From the NCBI RefSeq assembly GCF_007860095.1, contig NZ_SJPT01000008.1, positions 171,461 through 235,460 of the forward strand: DNA of 64,000 nucleotides, given 5' to 3'. The position numbers were made by a program, and so were the translations under genes. Under the pieces are notes generated by a model, which made no database searches, had not been told where the DNA came from, and saw only the letters and a program-made list of their open reading frames with translations. Position 1 is the first letter of the stretch. Each line of letters begins with the position of its first letter. The stretch is from Novipirellula galeiformis (lineage in GTDB: Bacteria > Planctomycetota > Planctomycetia > Pirellulales > Pirellulaceae). Positions 35,919-45,897 of this stretch are shown here, piece after piece.

Positions 35919-38084
35919 CTACAGCCGGATCACTTCTTGTTCGTGAACGGTTTGCGATTTTTGCTCGCAGCGAGCGGCCAGTTCGAACTCGACACTCCAG
36001 CGACCATTTTCGTCGCCGGTGACAATCCAGTGAGGTTGCACGCAAACGCTTTGGTGGACAAGTTCGAACCCTGATTCGCTTTGACTAACCGTTTGAATCG
36101 GGAACGCCCAAATACTACTTGGACGATTGATCTCGAGTGCGACATCGATGCCGAGCCAGCGGTCCGATAGGCTCAGGCCAAGTGCATTTTCGAGGTCGAG
36201 TTCTTCACCGAGTTGTCCGAGGCGATCGCCGTTGACATCCGAGAAGTAACGATCATCGGCACCCGATGGCAGGCCGGCAAAGTTCATCTCGATGGCAAAG
36301 TGCAGCGGTTGATTTTGTGGCACGTTTTCAAGCAAGTAGGTGATCGTCAAGCGATCGCTCCCGGCGTACATGGTGACCGCTTTGGTCAACGTGATCGGAA
36401 TTCCCCAGGCATTGCCATCGCGTCGCATTTGGACTTGAACGCGATCGGAGCCGCGCCGCAGTTTGGTTTCGAACGGAAGTTCTACAAAGTCGCCTCGTTC
36501 GGTCGCTTCACCGCGTGCGACGTTTTGAAGGTCGGCGTCGTTGTCGTAGAAATGGTCCATCAAACTCTTGCGAGCGAATCGATCGTATTGAAGTCGTTGA
36601 TCGAGATCGGCTTGTTTGAAGACAACGCGGTCGTGGATGCTTGCCACTTGGTCACCGCCATCGTTGGGGCCTGCGAGCACTTTGCGATGGTAGCTTTCGG
36701 GCCGCCGTTGCAGCGTCGCCAACAAGTTGTGTTGAATGTCACGCACATCAAGTTCGTACATCCGTCCGCCGCGCCCCGGCGCGATCCAGGCACAGAGTCG
36801 GTTGTTGCTCAACCGGACTTCTTGGAGTCCGTCGAAATTATAATCGGCAGCGCTGGCTTCGATGGTTTGCTCGTTTGCGCCGCCCAAATGCTGGATTTGG
36901 TTATCAGCCGCAATCAAGTGTTGGAACACTGCGTTGCGCAAGTGAGGCAGGTAGATACCGCCAAACGCGCCGTGCCAGTAAGGGCAGTTGCATTGTCCGC
37001 GATACAAGTCGTCGCGAATTTGAGCGATCTCGCCAGTGCCGTGTCCGCTCGCTTCGAGTTCCGCAAGTTGGCGGCTGACGTGCATCATCCGCGCGTACAT
37101 TTCATTGGTTTCTTCGTACTTGGTTTTAAAGTTGCGCCAGTAGCCTCCGCGTACAAAGTTTTTGAGTTCTGTCCACTGCGGTTGATCGTCCATCGCGTGG
37201 CTGACGTCGTCAAACGTTTCTTGAGCTTCCACCGGAAGGGCCCAGTCGGTCATTTCACGGTAACTGCAATCGGGCAGGTACACCTTGCCGACCGGCGCGG
37301 TTTGGCTAACCGCTTCTTCGAGGGTGACCGTTTTCAGCCATGCGGAATTTTCGCACAGCGATTCAAACAGCGAACGCAGCCATCCGTTTTCATAAACGTG
37401 AACTTTGGTGTCCGGCCATGTGCCGAATTTTTCACCGTCGTCGCCGAAGGTCAGGACCACGCCCGGCGAGCGGTGCGCTTGTTCGCGACAATGCTCAATC
37501 GTGGCGTCGACCGCTTGGAACGGGATCGTGTAACGAAGGGGTTCGGAGCCTGGGAAGACGCGCAGCACGCGGCCGTCATCTTCGGTCAAGTAATAGCCGG
37601 TGAGTTGCGGGTCGCGAAGGCCCGCGGCGCGGAAGTGGAAATCGTCAAGCACGGTGTACTCGATGCCTGCGTCAACGACATCGCTTGTCAGCGAAGATTC
37701 CCAGACGCGTTCGGGCGTCCACATCCCACGCGGGCGGACGCCGAGCGTTCGATGCAGCCAGTTGCCGTATGCCTGGATTTGCCCGATGCGATCGCGACGT
37801 GGCAACATCGCAAGGATCGGTTCATATTGCGGGCCACCGATAATCTCAACCCGTCCCGATTCGACAAGCATGCGCAAACGGTCGATGTACTCGGGGTGCC
37901 GATCGGCCAACCACATCATCAACGGGCCGGAGGTATGCAGCGAAATTCGTAGCGATTCAAAAGGCTCGAAAACCTCCAAGAACGGAAGGTAGCTGTCCTG
38001 GTAGGCTTGTTCGAAGACGCCATCGAAGTTGCCGATGGGTTGATGGTTGTGGAGAACCAAACACAGGTAAGCGTGCGGCGTCAT
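35919..38084 (-). CDS. GH57 alpha-glucan hydrolase/transferase with DUF1926
   Basis: Glycoside hydrolase family 57 enzyme (alpha-amylase or 4-alpha-glucanotransferase). About 721 residues. Motif 1 LHNHQPIGNFD, motif 2 IIGGPQYEPI, motif 3 MWTPERVWE with nucleophile Glu125, motif 4 TFGDDGEKFGTW with acid/base Asp215 or 216; positions are within two residues of the Thermococcus litoralis glucanotransferase. The C-terminal half is the DUF1926 beta domain that accompanies GH57. It runs after glgA and galT-like genes, which suggests storage-glucan turnover. I use ATG 38084 because the domain starts there; an upstream TTG at 38153 is possible. Confidence 0.9.
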   Translation of the reverse strand: MTPHAYLCLVLHNHQPIGNFDGVFEQAYQDSYLPFLEVFEPFESLRISLHTSGPLMMWLADRHPEYIDRLRMLVESGRVEIIGGPQYEPILAMLPRRDRIGQIQAYGNWLHRTLGVRPRGMWTPERVWESSLTSDVVDAGIEYTVLDDFHFRAAGLRDPQLTGYYLTEDDGRVLRVFPGSEPLRYTIPFQAVDATIEHCREQAHRSPGVVLTFGDDGEKFGTWPDTKVHVYENGWLRSLFESLCENSAWLKTVTLEEAVSQTAPVGKVYLPDCSYREMTDWALPVEAQETFDDVSHAMDDQPQWTELKNFVRGGYWRNFKTKYEETNEMYARMMHVSRQLAELEASGHGTGEIAQIRDDLYRGQCNCPYWHGAFGGIYLPHLRNAVFQHLIAADNQIQHLGGANEQTIEASAADYNFDGLQEVRLSNNRLCAWIAPGRGGRMYELDVRDIQHNLLATLQRRPESYHRKVLAGPNDGGDQVASIHDRVVFKQADLDQRLQYDRFARKSLMDHFYDNDADLQNVARGEATERGDFVELPFETKLRRGSDRVQVQMRRDGNAWGIPITLTKAVTMYAGSDRLTITYLLENVPQNQPLHFAIEMNFAGLPSGADDRYFSDVNGDRLGQLGEELDLENALGLSLSDRWLGIDVALEINRPSSIWAFPIQTVSQSESGFELVHQSVCVQPHWIVTGDENGRWSVEFELAARCEQKSQTVHEQEVIRL

Positions 38085-38282
38085 TGGCTTGTTGATTGGG
38101 TTGGAGGGTCCGAGTCGATCAATGGCAATCGAGGTGCCCCGATTTGGCCCCAACGTTCGGTTTCACGAACGTTAGGCGGTGCGGTTCAACGAACCGCGGC
38201 ACTCTTGATGCTTGTATCGGTCAGAACGATCCGATTCGTTTACCCAATCTGTGTTTTCGTTTTGGAACCGCAACGGGGTTCT

Positions 38283-39497
38283 CTACAGCACGCGTCGAGG
38301 ATTCTCGGCGGCGACGCATTGGCGGTATTTTTCCGTTGCGACCTCCGGAAGTACCGTGTTGATCATGCATTGGCTGCTCCACTCGAAGCCTGCCACGCGT
38401 GAGATCCGCGGGAAGAACTCCAGCGACCAATGGAATGCGTCCGGGTTGCCGTGGGCACCCGGGGGACGTGTGTGAAGTAGCAGGTTGTAGGAGGCGTTGG
38501 GGACGAGCGATTCAAGCCAGCCCGTCATGCGTTGGATCAATCGAGCGAGTTCATCGAGCACGTCAAAAGGAAGTTGGTCAAAATGATCCAAGTGCTCCTT
38601 GGTCGTCACGCGAAGCAGCATCGGCAAATGGCTGGCATAAGGACAGTAAGCAACAAGCGAATCCGTCTGCGCCACGATCCGTTGTTTTTGCTTCAGTTCG
38701 GCGCGAACGATATCACACTGCAAACAGCAGCCCGTGCGGGCTTGGTGCGACCGCATCCGTTCGTTGATCGTTTCCACCGAATTGGGCATTTGGTCAGTGG
38801 CTAGCAATTGGCTGTGGCTGTGTTGAAGCGAAGCACCCGCATCGCCACCGACATTCTTGAACACGCTGATGTATTGGATGCCTGGCTGGTTTCGCCAGTA
38901 TTGCAGACGCTGTTGGTAGGCAAACAGCATCAGTTTGATTTCCGGCAAATCCAATTCGCTGATCGATTGAACGTGGCTTGGTGATTCAATGATCACCTCG
39001 TGTCCGCCTACGACCTCGCGACTAAGAAACAACGGGTTGCTGCGTGCCGGGGGATCGTGGAGAGGTTCACGAGTCGCGGTGCCTGTTACCGCAGGGTATT
39101 TGTTGGGAACGACACGGACCGACCAATCCGCGATGTCGTATTGGGATGCGGGGCCATCGTTGGGTGAAGGAGCGAAAGCCTGAAAGCTTTCATCCGGGTT
39201 GATTTTGGCAACCCAAACCGGGGCTGGGGTGGAGAGTTCTTCGCCAGCACAAAACGGGCAATCGATTCCAACGCTGGGTGAGTTGCGAAGTTCGGATCCG
39301 AACTGATCCGGCCGCGAATCGCGATGAGGGGCAAAGATGGTCCAATCACCCGTGATTGGATCCATTCGCGATTGGGCACAGGCACGTGCATCCGTCGTGA
39401 TCGCGGTTGCACTGCGAATACCGGTCACACTGCGAACCGATGCATCCATCTGCATCGTGCTTCGATTTCGGCTTCGCGTTTGGGCGTTGTCGATCAA
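38283..39497 (-). CDS. galT: Galactose-1-phosphate uridylyltransferase-like protein
   Basis: 404 residues. A HIT-superfamily nucleotidyl transferase. MDPITGDWTIFAPHRDSRP opens the family core; CPFC is the zinc pair; VVPNKYPAV follows; the histidine triad is LQHSHSQ, where classical GalT has HPHGQ or HPHSQ. This variant occurs in GalT-like enzymes of other nucleotide-sugar or glucose-1-phosphate specificity, so the substrate is uncertain. The first 44 residues before MDPITG show no homology and the real start may be nearer 39365 or 39455. It lies between glgA and GH57 in the alpha-glucan unit. Confidence 0.8.
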   Translation of the reverse strand: MIDNAQTRSRNRSTMQMDASVRSVTGIRSATAITTDARACAQSRMDPITGDWTIFAPHRDSRPDQFGSELRNSPSVGIDCPFCAGEELSTPAPVWVAKINPDESFQAFAPSPNDGPASQYDIADWSVRVVPNKYPAVTGTATREPLHDPPARSNPLFLSREVVGGHEVIIESPSHVQSISELDLPEIKLMLFAYQQRLQYWRNQPGIQYISVFKNVGGDAGASLQHSHSQLLATDQMPNSVETINERMRSHQARTGCCLQCDIVRAELKQKQRIVAQTDSLVAYCPYASHLPMLLRVTTKEHLDHFDQLPFDVLDELARLIQRMTGWLESLVPNASYNLLLHTRPPGAHGNPDAFHWSLEFFPRISRVAGFEWSSQCMINTVLPEVATEKYRQCVAAENPRRVL

Positions 39498-39614
39498 AGT
39501 AACCGTTCCCGACTAGGTTCAAGTCTGCTGGCACCAGCCTCACATGGGGGTGCGTGGATCGAACGAGATCGTAACTGATTTTCCGGTGCATGGGCGCGAT
39601 AAAATGAACGAAAA

Positions 39615-41138
39615 CTAAATCAGTGCGTCGGAAGCTTCGCAGTCGGGTAAAGCTGTGCCTTTCTTAAGGGCAATCGTTCTTGCGTAAAGTTCAACGTATT
39701 GGTCCGCGCTGTTCCGCCAGGAGAAATCTTGCGCCATTCCGGTTTGGATAATTTGTTCCCATTTTTCTTTTTCATGATAACGCAAATGTAAAGCTCGCCC
39801 GATTGTTTCGTCTAGCGATGCTGCGTTCATCTCAGGCACGAAGAATCCCGTCGCGGTGCCGTCGGCGAGGGTCGCGTCGCTGCAATCGACCACGGTATTC
39901 GCTAATCCGCCCGTTCGCGTAACGACCGGAATGGTGCCATAACGAAGACTGTACAATTGGTTTAAGCCACACGGTTCGTACAAACTCGGCATCAGAAAGA
40001 TGTCCGAGGCCGCTTCGATTTGATGAGCCAATTCGTCGCTGAATCCGAGGTACAGCGCAAAGTGCTTCGGGAAGGCTTGTGCTAGCTTACGAAGCTCTTC
40101 TTCGTAGCGGGCTTCTCCGCTACCCAATACAACCCATTGCGTTGGGCGATCTTCCGTTAGGTGCGATCGGATCACGGGTAAAATCATGTCCCAGCCTTTC
40201 TGGCTGGCGAGGCGTCCGACCAGCCCGAGCATGGGCAGCGACTCGTCGGGCTCTAGACCGAAGCGATGTTGGATGGCACGCTTGTTCGCGAGTTTGCCTT
40301 GTTTGTAAAACCGAGTGTCGTAAGTAGCGGCCAGCTTCTTGTCGGTTTCTGGGTTCCAAACGGCTTCATCGATCCCGTTAATGATTCCCGAAAGGCGCGA
40401 CGAGCGTCCTCGCAGCACTTCGTCGAGACCACAGCCTTGCTCGGGTCCACAGATCTCGTCGGCGTATTTGGGGCTGACCGTCGTGATCATGTCAGCACTA
40501 ATGATGCCGGTTTTTAAGAAGTTTAAGTGGTTGTAATACTCGAATTCATTGGAATTGAAGTGTTTCCAATCGAGTCCGGTCCAGCGAAACGCTTCGCGAT
40601 CAAAATGTCCTTGATAGGCCAGATTGTGAACGGTGAAGATGGTGGCCGCGTTTTTGATCCAAGGGGACGCATCGGGCTGGGCCGCCATCATCGCGGGAAT
40701 CAAGCCGGTTTGCCAATCATTGCAATGGACGATGTCGACCGGCCATTCAAGCCGCGCGATCGTTTGCAGAGCGGCTCGACAAAAGAAGGCAAATCGCTCG
40801 GCATTGTCCGGGTAGTCGCCTGTGGAGGTCCCATACAGCGATTCGCGGTCGAAATACTGTGGTTGGTCGATAAACCAAACCGGCACCTGCTGTTCGGGCA
40901 AGTGCGATTTGAGCAACCTCGCTCCCACGAGTTTTTGCCGACTCATGGGGACCGCAAAACTGGTGTCTGTCGACTCGATTGGCAATCCCGCGCTGCGAAT
41001 GCTGCGAAAGGCCGGCATGATCACCGCCGTTTGATGCCCCAAGGCGGCGACCTTCGAGGGAAGGGTGCCGCACACGTCGGCAAGACCGCCCGTCTTGGCA
41101 AACGGGACGGCTTCAGTCGATAGGAAGACAATATTCAA
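39615..41138 (-). CDS. glgA: Glycogen synthase (GT5)
   Basis: Transfers glucose from ADP-glucose (or UDP-glucose) to the growing alpha-1,4-glucan. 507 residues. The N-terminal substrate motif TEAVPFAKTGGLADVCGTLP with its catalytic Lys, then HCNDWQTGLIPAMM, TVHNLAYQG and, in the C-terminal GT-B domain, MPSLYEPCGLNQLYSLRYGT match GlgA throughout. It heads the minus-strand run with galT-like (117 bases downstream) and GH57. No glgB or glgC is in the window. Confidence 0.95.
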   Translation of the reverse strand: MNIVFLSTEAVPFAKTGGLADVCGTLPSKVAALGHQTAVIMPAFRSIRSAGLPIESTDTSFAVPMSRQKLVGARLLKSHLPEQQVPVWFIDQPQYFDRESLYGTSTGDYPDNAERFAFFCRAALQTIARLEWPVDIVHCNDWQTGLIPAMMAAQPDASPWIKNAATIFTVHNLAYQGHFDREAFRWTGLDWKHFNSNEFEYYNHLNFLKTGIISADMITTVSPKYADEICGPEQGCGLDEVLRGRSSRLSGIINGIDEAVWNPETDKKLAATYDTRFYKQGKLANKRAIQHRFGLEPDESLPMLGLVGRLASQKGWDMILPVIRSHLTEDRPTQWVVLGSGEARYEEELRKLAQAFPKHFALYLGFSDELAHQIEAASDIFLMPSLYEPCGLNQLYSLRYGTIPVVTRTGGLANTVVDCSDATLADGTATGFFVPEMNAASLDETIGRALHLRYHEKEKWEQIIQTGMAQDFSWRNSADQYVELYARTIALKKGTALPDCEASDALI

Positions 41139-41655
41139 GGTTAGCTCAACGGTGCATGTTCGTGGCGGGGGATCGGACTCGGGTTGCGTTCCTAAAATTC
41201 TAGCGGGATTCGAGGAAATGCTCTACGTTGGGCAACCGTGGACGCGGCCTGACGCTTGCCCACTTGGGTTGCCTGCTTCGATCGACCCGCTTCGATCGCC
41301 GCACGCGACCCGCCGTCGGCGCATCGCACACTACGATCGGCGAATCACGGGGCGGGGCTGTCCAAGATCGCTGTGTTTTCCGATCGGGGGGGTGTCAGCC
41401 ATCCATCATGGTTTTCGCCACCGCTGCACGGCGGTCCCGTAGGGCGACCGCGGCACCCGCAGGCTAAGTGGACTTCGGGGCACTTGAATTGCGTTCACCA
41501 TAGAAACGTGTTCCGGAAATGGCGTTTGTCGACCAAAATAAAGGCTCCCGCAAACCGTGGTCGGCTGAAAACGGCTGATCGATTAGACTATCTCGTGGTG
41601 GAAAGCGTTTTTCTTTCTCCCCGGTTCCTTCTCGACACTGAAATGTTGTTTATTC
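41139..41655. other. Divergent intergenic stretch between glgA and the pseudokinase
   Basis: 517 bases without a supported gene. Overlapping G/C-rich frames on the plus strand (41228-41672) carry no recognisable sequence. The regulatory regions of both divergent genes must be here, but I see no clear operator, palindrome or promoter pair. Confidence 0.45.
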
Positions 41656-44600
41656 ATGGCGGTCGCACTTAGCGAGTTCTGGACAAGGTTGGTTCGTAAC
41701 GGCGTAACCGATGCGTCAGGCTGTAAGCGTTATGCAGCCGGTTACGCTGAGAAAACGGGTGGACTGCCTCCCGATGATGCCGTCTCCTTGGCAAAGTATT
41801 TGGTCAAGACGGGAGCGCTGACTCCGTTCCAAGCAAAGTCGCTACTGGGGTCCGAGGCGGTGCCGATTCTGCACGGACGTTACCTGCAAACCGCGTTGGC
41901 CGCCGCAGTTCCGTTGAGCCGTTGGTTGCCGGTGGTGCGCCAAGAAGCCGGCTCGGCCAAACCAGCCGTAGGCGTGCTGTTTCGTACCACACCGGAACAG
42001 CTCAGCGGCGGTCGTGACCAATGGGTTGCCGCCCATGCGGGGGTCACCAGCGATACACTCCAGTCCATCGAATTGGATTCGGTCGACGACAACATTGTCG
42101 TCTATTCACCGCTGCCTAGCGGTGCTTCGTTATCGGCATCGTTGAAAGCGGGGGCGAAGCTGAGTCCCAAAAAGGCTTGTGAGATCGCGATTGCGGTTTG
42201 CGATGCGTTAGCCGCTTTGCATGCGAGTTCGTTATGGCACGGCGAGGTGCGGACCGATCGTGTGTGGATTGGCAAAGATGGTTCGGTTCGGTTGTTGCGA
42301 GATCCATCGGGACCGGCGGTTTCACCGCAATTGGAGAACCCTTTTGCTTGGCTGGATCGCTCTGAATCACCGACCGCTTATGCCGCCCCCGAACTGACCG
42401 ATCCCTCGGCTGCGTGCAGTGCCGCCAGCGACATTTATTCGTTGGGGTGTTTGATCTATCGCTTGGTGATTGGCGAATTGCCTTTCTCAGCCGATTCGCC
42501 TGCCGAGATGATGTCGCAGCATGCCACGGTGACCCCCGCGCCGATTGCCGCAGCGGTTGCCGCAGGTGAGTCAGGCGATCCACTGCTGCGCGTGGTGGCG
42601 TTCGCGATGGCCAGGAATCCAGCATCCCGCTTCGCCACGGTCTCGCAGTTCGCCGACGCGCTCCGCGCGACCGCCACGATGATCGAGTCTGCGGCGGCGG
42701 AGCCTGCGGCGGCGGAGCCGACTTCGTCATCAAGGCCGGTCGTCACCGAGACGGTAGCGCCAGCGTTGCTCACACCCACACCTGCACCCGCTCCCGCTCC
42801 CGCGATTCGCACGCAATCCGAAGCGGAGTCTGCGGAAACGCCCGTGGTTGCGATCGATCGAGACGACTCACCAGCCTCCCAGTCGCATGCTCCGCCGGTC
42901 GCGGTTTCTGAACCATCCGAGCCCGATTCGTCACCGTCCCTGCCTCGACGTCGACGCCGAAAGCGAAAGTCGAACAAAGCACCGTTCATCCTGGGCGGTT
43001 TGTGTGTTGCCGTTTTAATGCTGATGATCATGTTGCTTGTCGGAGGCACTGGCAAACAACAAACCGTTACAAAGAAACGCACCCGACCGCCGGTGCCCGA
43101 TCGTGTTCCTTCGGTGACCGGAGCATCCCGCAATTCCGAAACAAAGCAGCCCGCCAAGTCTGCTGGAGTTCAAACGCCATCCGATACGTTGGGTTACCAA
43201 GTGGTTGACGATGATCGTTTGTTGTGGCTGCCGCCGTTTGCAACAGAGACGTCTGCGCCGTTGTCAATGTTGCCGCCGGGGCCTGCGGTGATTGTTTCGG
43301 TGAATCTCGCCTCGTTGCGCTCCAATCCCAAGGGCGCCTTGTTCTTGGATTCGCTCGCTCCGGATTTACAAGGGTTGCTCGATCAATCGGTTGCACGTGC
43401 GAAGGTTCCAATCGAAAAAATGAATCGGTTGTCGATGGCGATGCACAAAGGCAAAGAGGGGTGGCCCGAAGTCTCGCTGGCGGTAACACTTCGCGAACCC
43501 ACACCGCTCGATTCTCTCGTCAAGGCGTGGGACGTTTCCGCCTCGCGTACGCCGGAGGGGGTGACCTTGTATGCAGGAGACGAAGTTGATTCCGATGCTT
43601 ATTTTGTCGGGGATGTCGATGCCAACGGGAATCGTGTGACTGCGTTCGCCGTCGCATCGATTGCCCGAACCAAGGAGGTCGCGGAGAACGCCGGAGCCAA
43701 TATTCTCTTGCCACGAAGCATGCAATCGCTGTGGGATGCGACCAGTGCGGAAACTGACTTTGTCGTGATCGCAACTCCAAATTTCCTGTTCGCCGATGCA
43801 CGCAACTTGTTGCTTGATGGAGCACCGCGATTGGTCGCTCCGCTGAAGTCGTTTTTGATACCCAATGTTGCGGCCGCGATGATGCTCGCCCATTTTGACG
43901 ACGAACGGCTTTATGCGGAGGTGCGTTTGTCACCTAGTGGCGGTATCAGCGAAGCGTCGTTGATGAAACACTTGAATGAAGCGGTCGATGCGACGCCGCA
44001 GTGGGCTAAAGACTTTGTGCTCGATGCCGTGCCTGACTCCTCATGGCGGCTGTTGGCGAACCAGTTGCCTGCGATGATGAGTTTTCTCAGCCGTTATGCT
44101 CGCTACGGTGTGGCGGATCGAGCCGCGATCGGCAACGCCTATTTGCCTGCCGATGCCGCCTCGCAAATCACGTTGGCGACGCTGTTTGCCATCAATACGA
44201 CGGGTAATGCAACAGGGGTGGTGGCTGCGACGGCTTCCAAGAAGACGCTCACGGTGGAGGAGCTCCTCTCGCAAAAAATGTCGGTAACCTTTGAGCAGGA
44301 ATCACTCGAGTTCGGGATCGATATTATTGCCGAACAATTCGCAGCCTTTCTGCCCGAGGGGACTGAAGTGCCACCGATGCGGATCATCGGGGGCGATTTG
44401 CAAAAAATGGGGATCACTCAGAATCAGCAAATTCGCGGCTTTGCGAAAAAGGATATGCCGTTTCGGCAAGTGTTGACCGATCTACTGCTGGGCGCAAATC
44501 CCGATAAGACCGCAACCGGCTCGCATGACGCGAAGCAGGCTTTGGTTTGGGTGGTCGCCGATGATCCCACTCGCCCTGGCAAGAAGGAACTCTTGGTCAC

Positions 44601-44661
44601 GACACGGCAAGCGGCCGAGGGCAAGTATGAATTGCCCGCCGAATTCGTGCTCCAGCCTTAG
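41656..44661 (+). CDS. Membrane-bound kinase-like protein, probable pseudokinase
   Basis: 1001 residues. Residues 1-80 form the planctomycete pre-kinase domain (LVKTGALTPFQAKSLL). The kinase-like domain (to about 345) has YAAPEL and SDIYSLGCLIYRLVIGELPF, but the catalytic loop is WHGEVRTDRVWI instead of HRDxxxxN, the DFG position reads LRDPSG, and no VAIK Lys is seen. A Pro/Ala/Ser linker and a Lys/Arg-rich stretch precede a membrane helix at about 451-472. The remaining 500 residues would lie outside the cytoplasm and match nothing I know. A signalling scaffold without kinase activity is likely. Confidence 0.85.
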   Translation: MAVALSEFWTRLVRNGVTDASGCKRYAAGYAEKTGGLPPDDAVSLAKYLVKTGALTPFQAKSLLGSEAVPILHGRYLQTALAAAVPLSRWLPVVRQEAGSAKPAVGVLFRTTPEQLSGGRDQWVAAHAGVTSDTLQSIELDSVDDNIVVYSPLPSGASLSASLKAGAKLSPKKACEIAIAVCDALAALHASSLWHGEVRTDRVWIGKDGSVRLLRDPSGPAVSPQLENPFAWLDRSESPTAYAAPELTDPSAACSAASDIYSLGCLIYRLVIGELPFSADSPAEMMSQHATVTPAPIAAAVAAGESGDPLLRVVAFAMARNPASRFATVSQFADALRATATMIESAAAEPAAAEPTSSSRPVVTETVAPALLTPTPAPAPAPAIRTQSEAESAETPVVAIDRDDSPASQSHAPPVAVSEPSEPDSSPSLPRRRRRKRKSNKAPFILGGLCVAVLMLMIMLLVGGTGKQQTVTKKRTRPPVPDRVPSVTGASRNSETKQPAKSAGVQTPSDTLGYQVVDDDRLLWLPPFATETSAPLSMLPPGPAVIVSVNLASLRSNPKGALFLDSLAPDLQGLLDQSVARAKVPIEKMNRLSMAMHKGKEGWPEVSLAVTLREPTPLDSLVKAWDVSASRTPEGVTLYAGDEVDSDAYFVGDVDANGNRVTAFAVASIARTKEVAENAGANILLPRSMQSLWDATSAETDFVVIATPNFLFADARNLLLDGAPRLVAPLKSFLIPNVAAAMMLAHFDDERLYAEVRLSPSGGISEASLMKHLNEAVDATPQWAKDFVLDAVPDSSWRLLANQLPAMMSFLSRYARYGVADRAAIGNAYLPADAASQITLATLFAINTTGNATGVVAATASKKTLTVEELLSQKMSVTFEQESLEFGIDIIAEQFAAFLPEGTEVPPMRIIGGDLQKMGITQNQQIRGFAKKDMPFRQVLTDLLLGANPDKTATGSHDAKQALVWVVADDPTRPGKKELLVTTRQAAEGKYELPAEFVLQP

Positions 44662-44847
44662 CCCGCGGGAACCGCCGTTATCGCAACAGGCGTGCCAGCC
44701 GATCGGCTGCCGTTGCGATGGTTGGGATTTGTGCAAAGTTGCCTGCGCCGGCGAGCCGCATTCTGTTCTTCAAGCGATCAGCGGCTACAATCGCAAGCAG
44801 TTTACAGCAGCGGACTATTTCGATTCCAAGACAAAGCAGAGATTCTC

Positions 44848-45897
44848 ATGCGAGTAATAGTGACAGGGTCAAGTGGATTGATCGGTTCTGCGGCCGTGCG
44901 TCATTGGGATGCGGCGGGCGACCAAGTGATCGGAATCGACAATGACATGCGGGCGACGTTTTTCGGCCCCGATGGCAGCACGCGATGGAATCAGAGCCAG
45001 CTTGAATCAGAAACCAAGAACTTTCGCACCGAGTCAATCGACATTCGCGATCGTGAGCCGATTCTCGATTTGTTTAAAAATGAGCCACCCGATTTGGTCA
45101 TTCACTGCGCCGCTCAGCCATCGCATGACAAGGCTGCGGCGATCCCTTTCTTAGACTTCGAAGTTAATGCCGTTGGCACCTTGAATCTGCTTGAAGCGAC
45201 GCGTCAATTTGCACCCGACGCAGTGTTTTGTCACATGAGTACCAATAAGGTCTACGGGGATGCGCCGAACGAGTTGTCGTTGAAGGAATTGGAGACGCGT
45301 TGGGAATACGCCAATCCCGAAGATTATAACGGCATCGATGAATCGTGTCGGATCGACCAAACGATGCACTCCTTGTTCGGTGCGTCCAAGACGGCCGCAG
45401 ACGTGTTGGCGCAAGAGTACGGTAGGTATTTTGGGCTGAAAACCGGCGTGTTCCGAGGGGGATGTTTGACCGGAGCCAGCCATAGTGGAGTCGAGCTGCA
45501 TGGTTTCCTTAGCTACTTGGTCCACGTCGCGGTGATCGGAAAACCTTACACCATCTTTGGTTACAAAGGGAAACAGGTCCGTGATCAAATTGAGTGCAGT
45601 GATGTCGTCAAGGCCTTCGAGGCCTTTGCCAAGGCTCCCCGCCCCGGCGAGGTTTACAACATCGGCGGTGGTCGCGACAACGCCGCAAGCGTGCTCGAGT
45701 GCATTGCACTGATTGAAGAGATTGGAGGCTATCAGCTGAACTTTTCGCTCGCCGACGACAACCGGAAAGGCGATCATATCTGTTATATCAGCGATTTGTC
45801 CAAGTTACGGGCTCATTATCCCGATTGGGATATACGGGTTTCACTGCGTGAAATTCTTGGACAAATGATTGCATCCGCAGAGCAAAAGGTGGCGTGA
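44848..45897 (+). CDS. NAD-dependent sugar epimerase/dehydratase
   Basis: Extended short-chain dehydrogenase acting on nucleotide sugars; closest in feel to CDP-paratose 2-epimerase-like proteins. About 349 residues. N-terminal VIVTGSSGLIGSAA binds NAD; CAAQPSHDKAA, then MSTNKVYGDAPN supplies the Ser/Thr. The Tyr-x3-Lys motif reads FGASK, so the catalytic Tyr is Phe, followed by RYFGLKTGVFRGGCLTG. ATG 44848 replaces the frame start at 44692, which lies in unrelated sequence. The Lys is kept, so the subfamily may use another acid/base. Confidence 0.85.
   Translation: MRVIVTGSSGLIGSAAVRHWDAAGDQVIGIDNDMRATFFGPDGSTRWNQSQLESETKNFRTESIDIRDREPILDLFKNEPPDLVIHCAAQPSHDKAAAIPFLDFEVNAVGTLNLLEATRQFAPDAVFCHMSTNKVYGDAPNELSLKELETRWEYANPEDYNGIDESCRIDQTMHSLFGASKTAADVLAQEYGRYFGLKTGVFRGGCLTGASHSGVELHGFLSYLVHVAVIGKPYTIFGYKGKQVRDQIECSDVVKAFEAFAKAPRPGEVYNIGGGRDNAASVLECIALIEEIGGYQLNFSLADDNRKGDHICYISDLSKLRAHYPDWDIRVSLREILGQMIASAEQKVA

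Noticed and set aside
36213-37952. A 579-codon open frame on the plus strand across the GH57 gene
   Set aside because: It is antisense to a gene with clear GH57 motifs; its amino acids are those expected from reversed codon bias, and it has no family-like segment.
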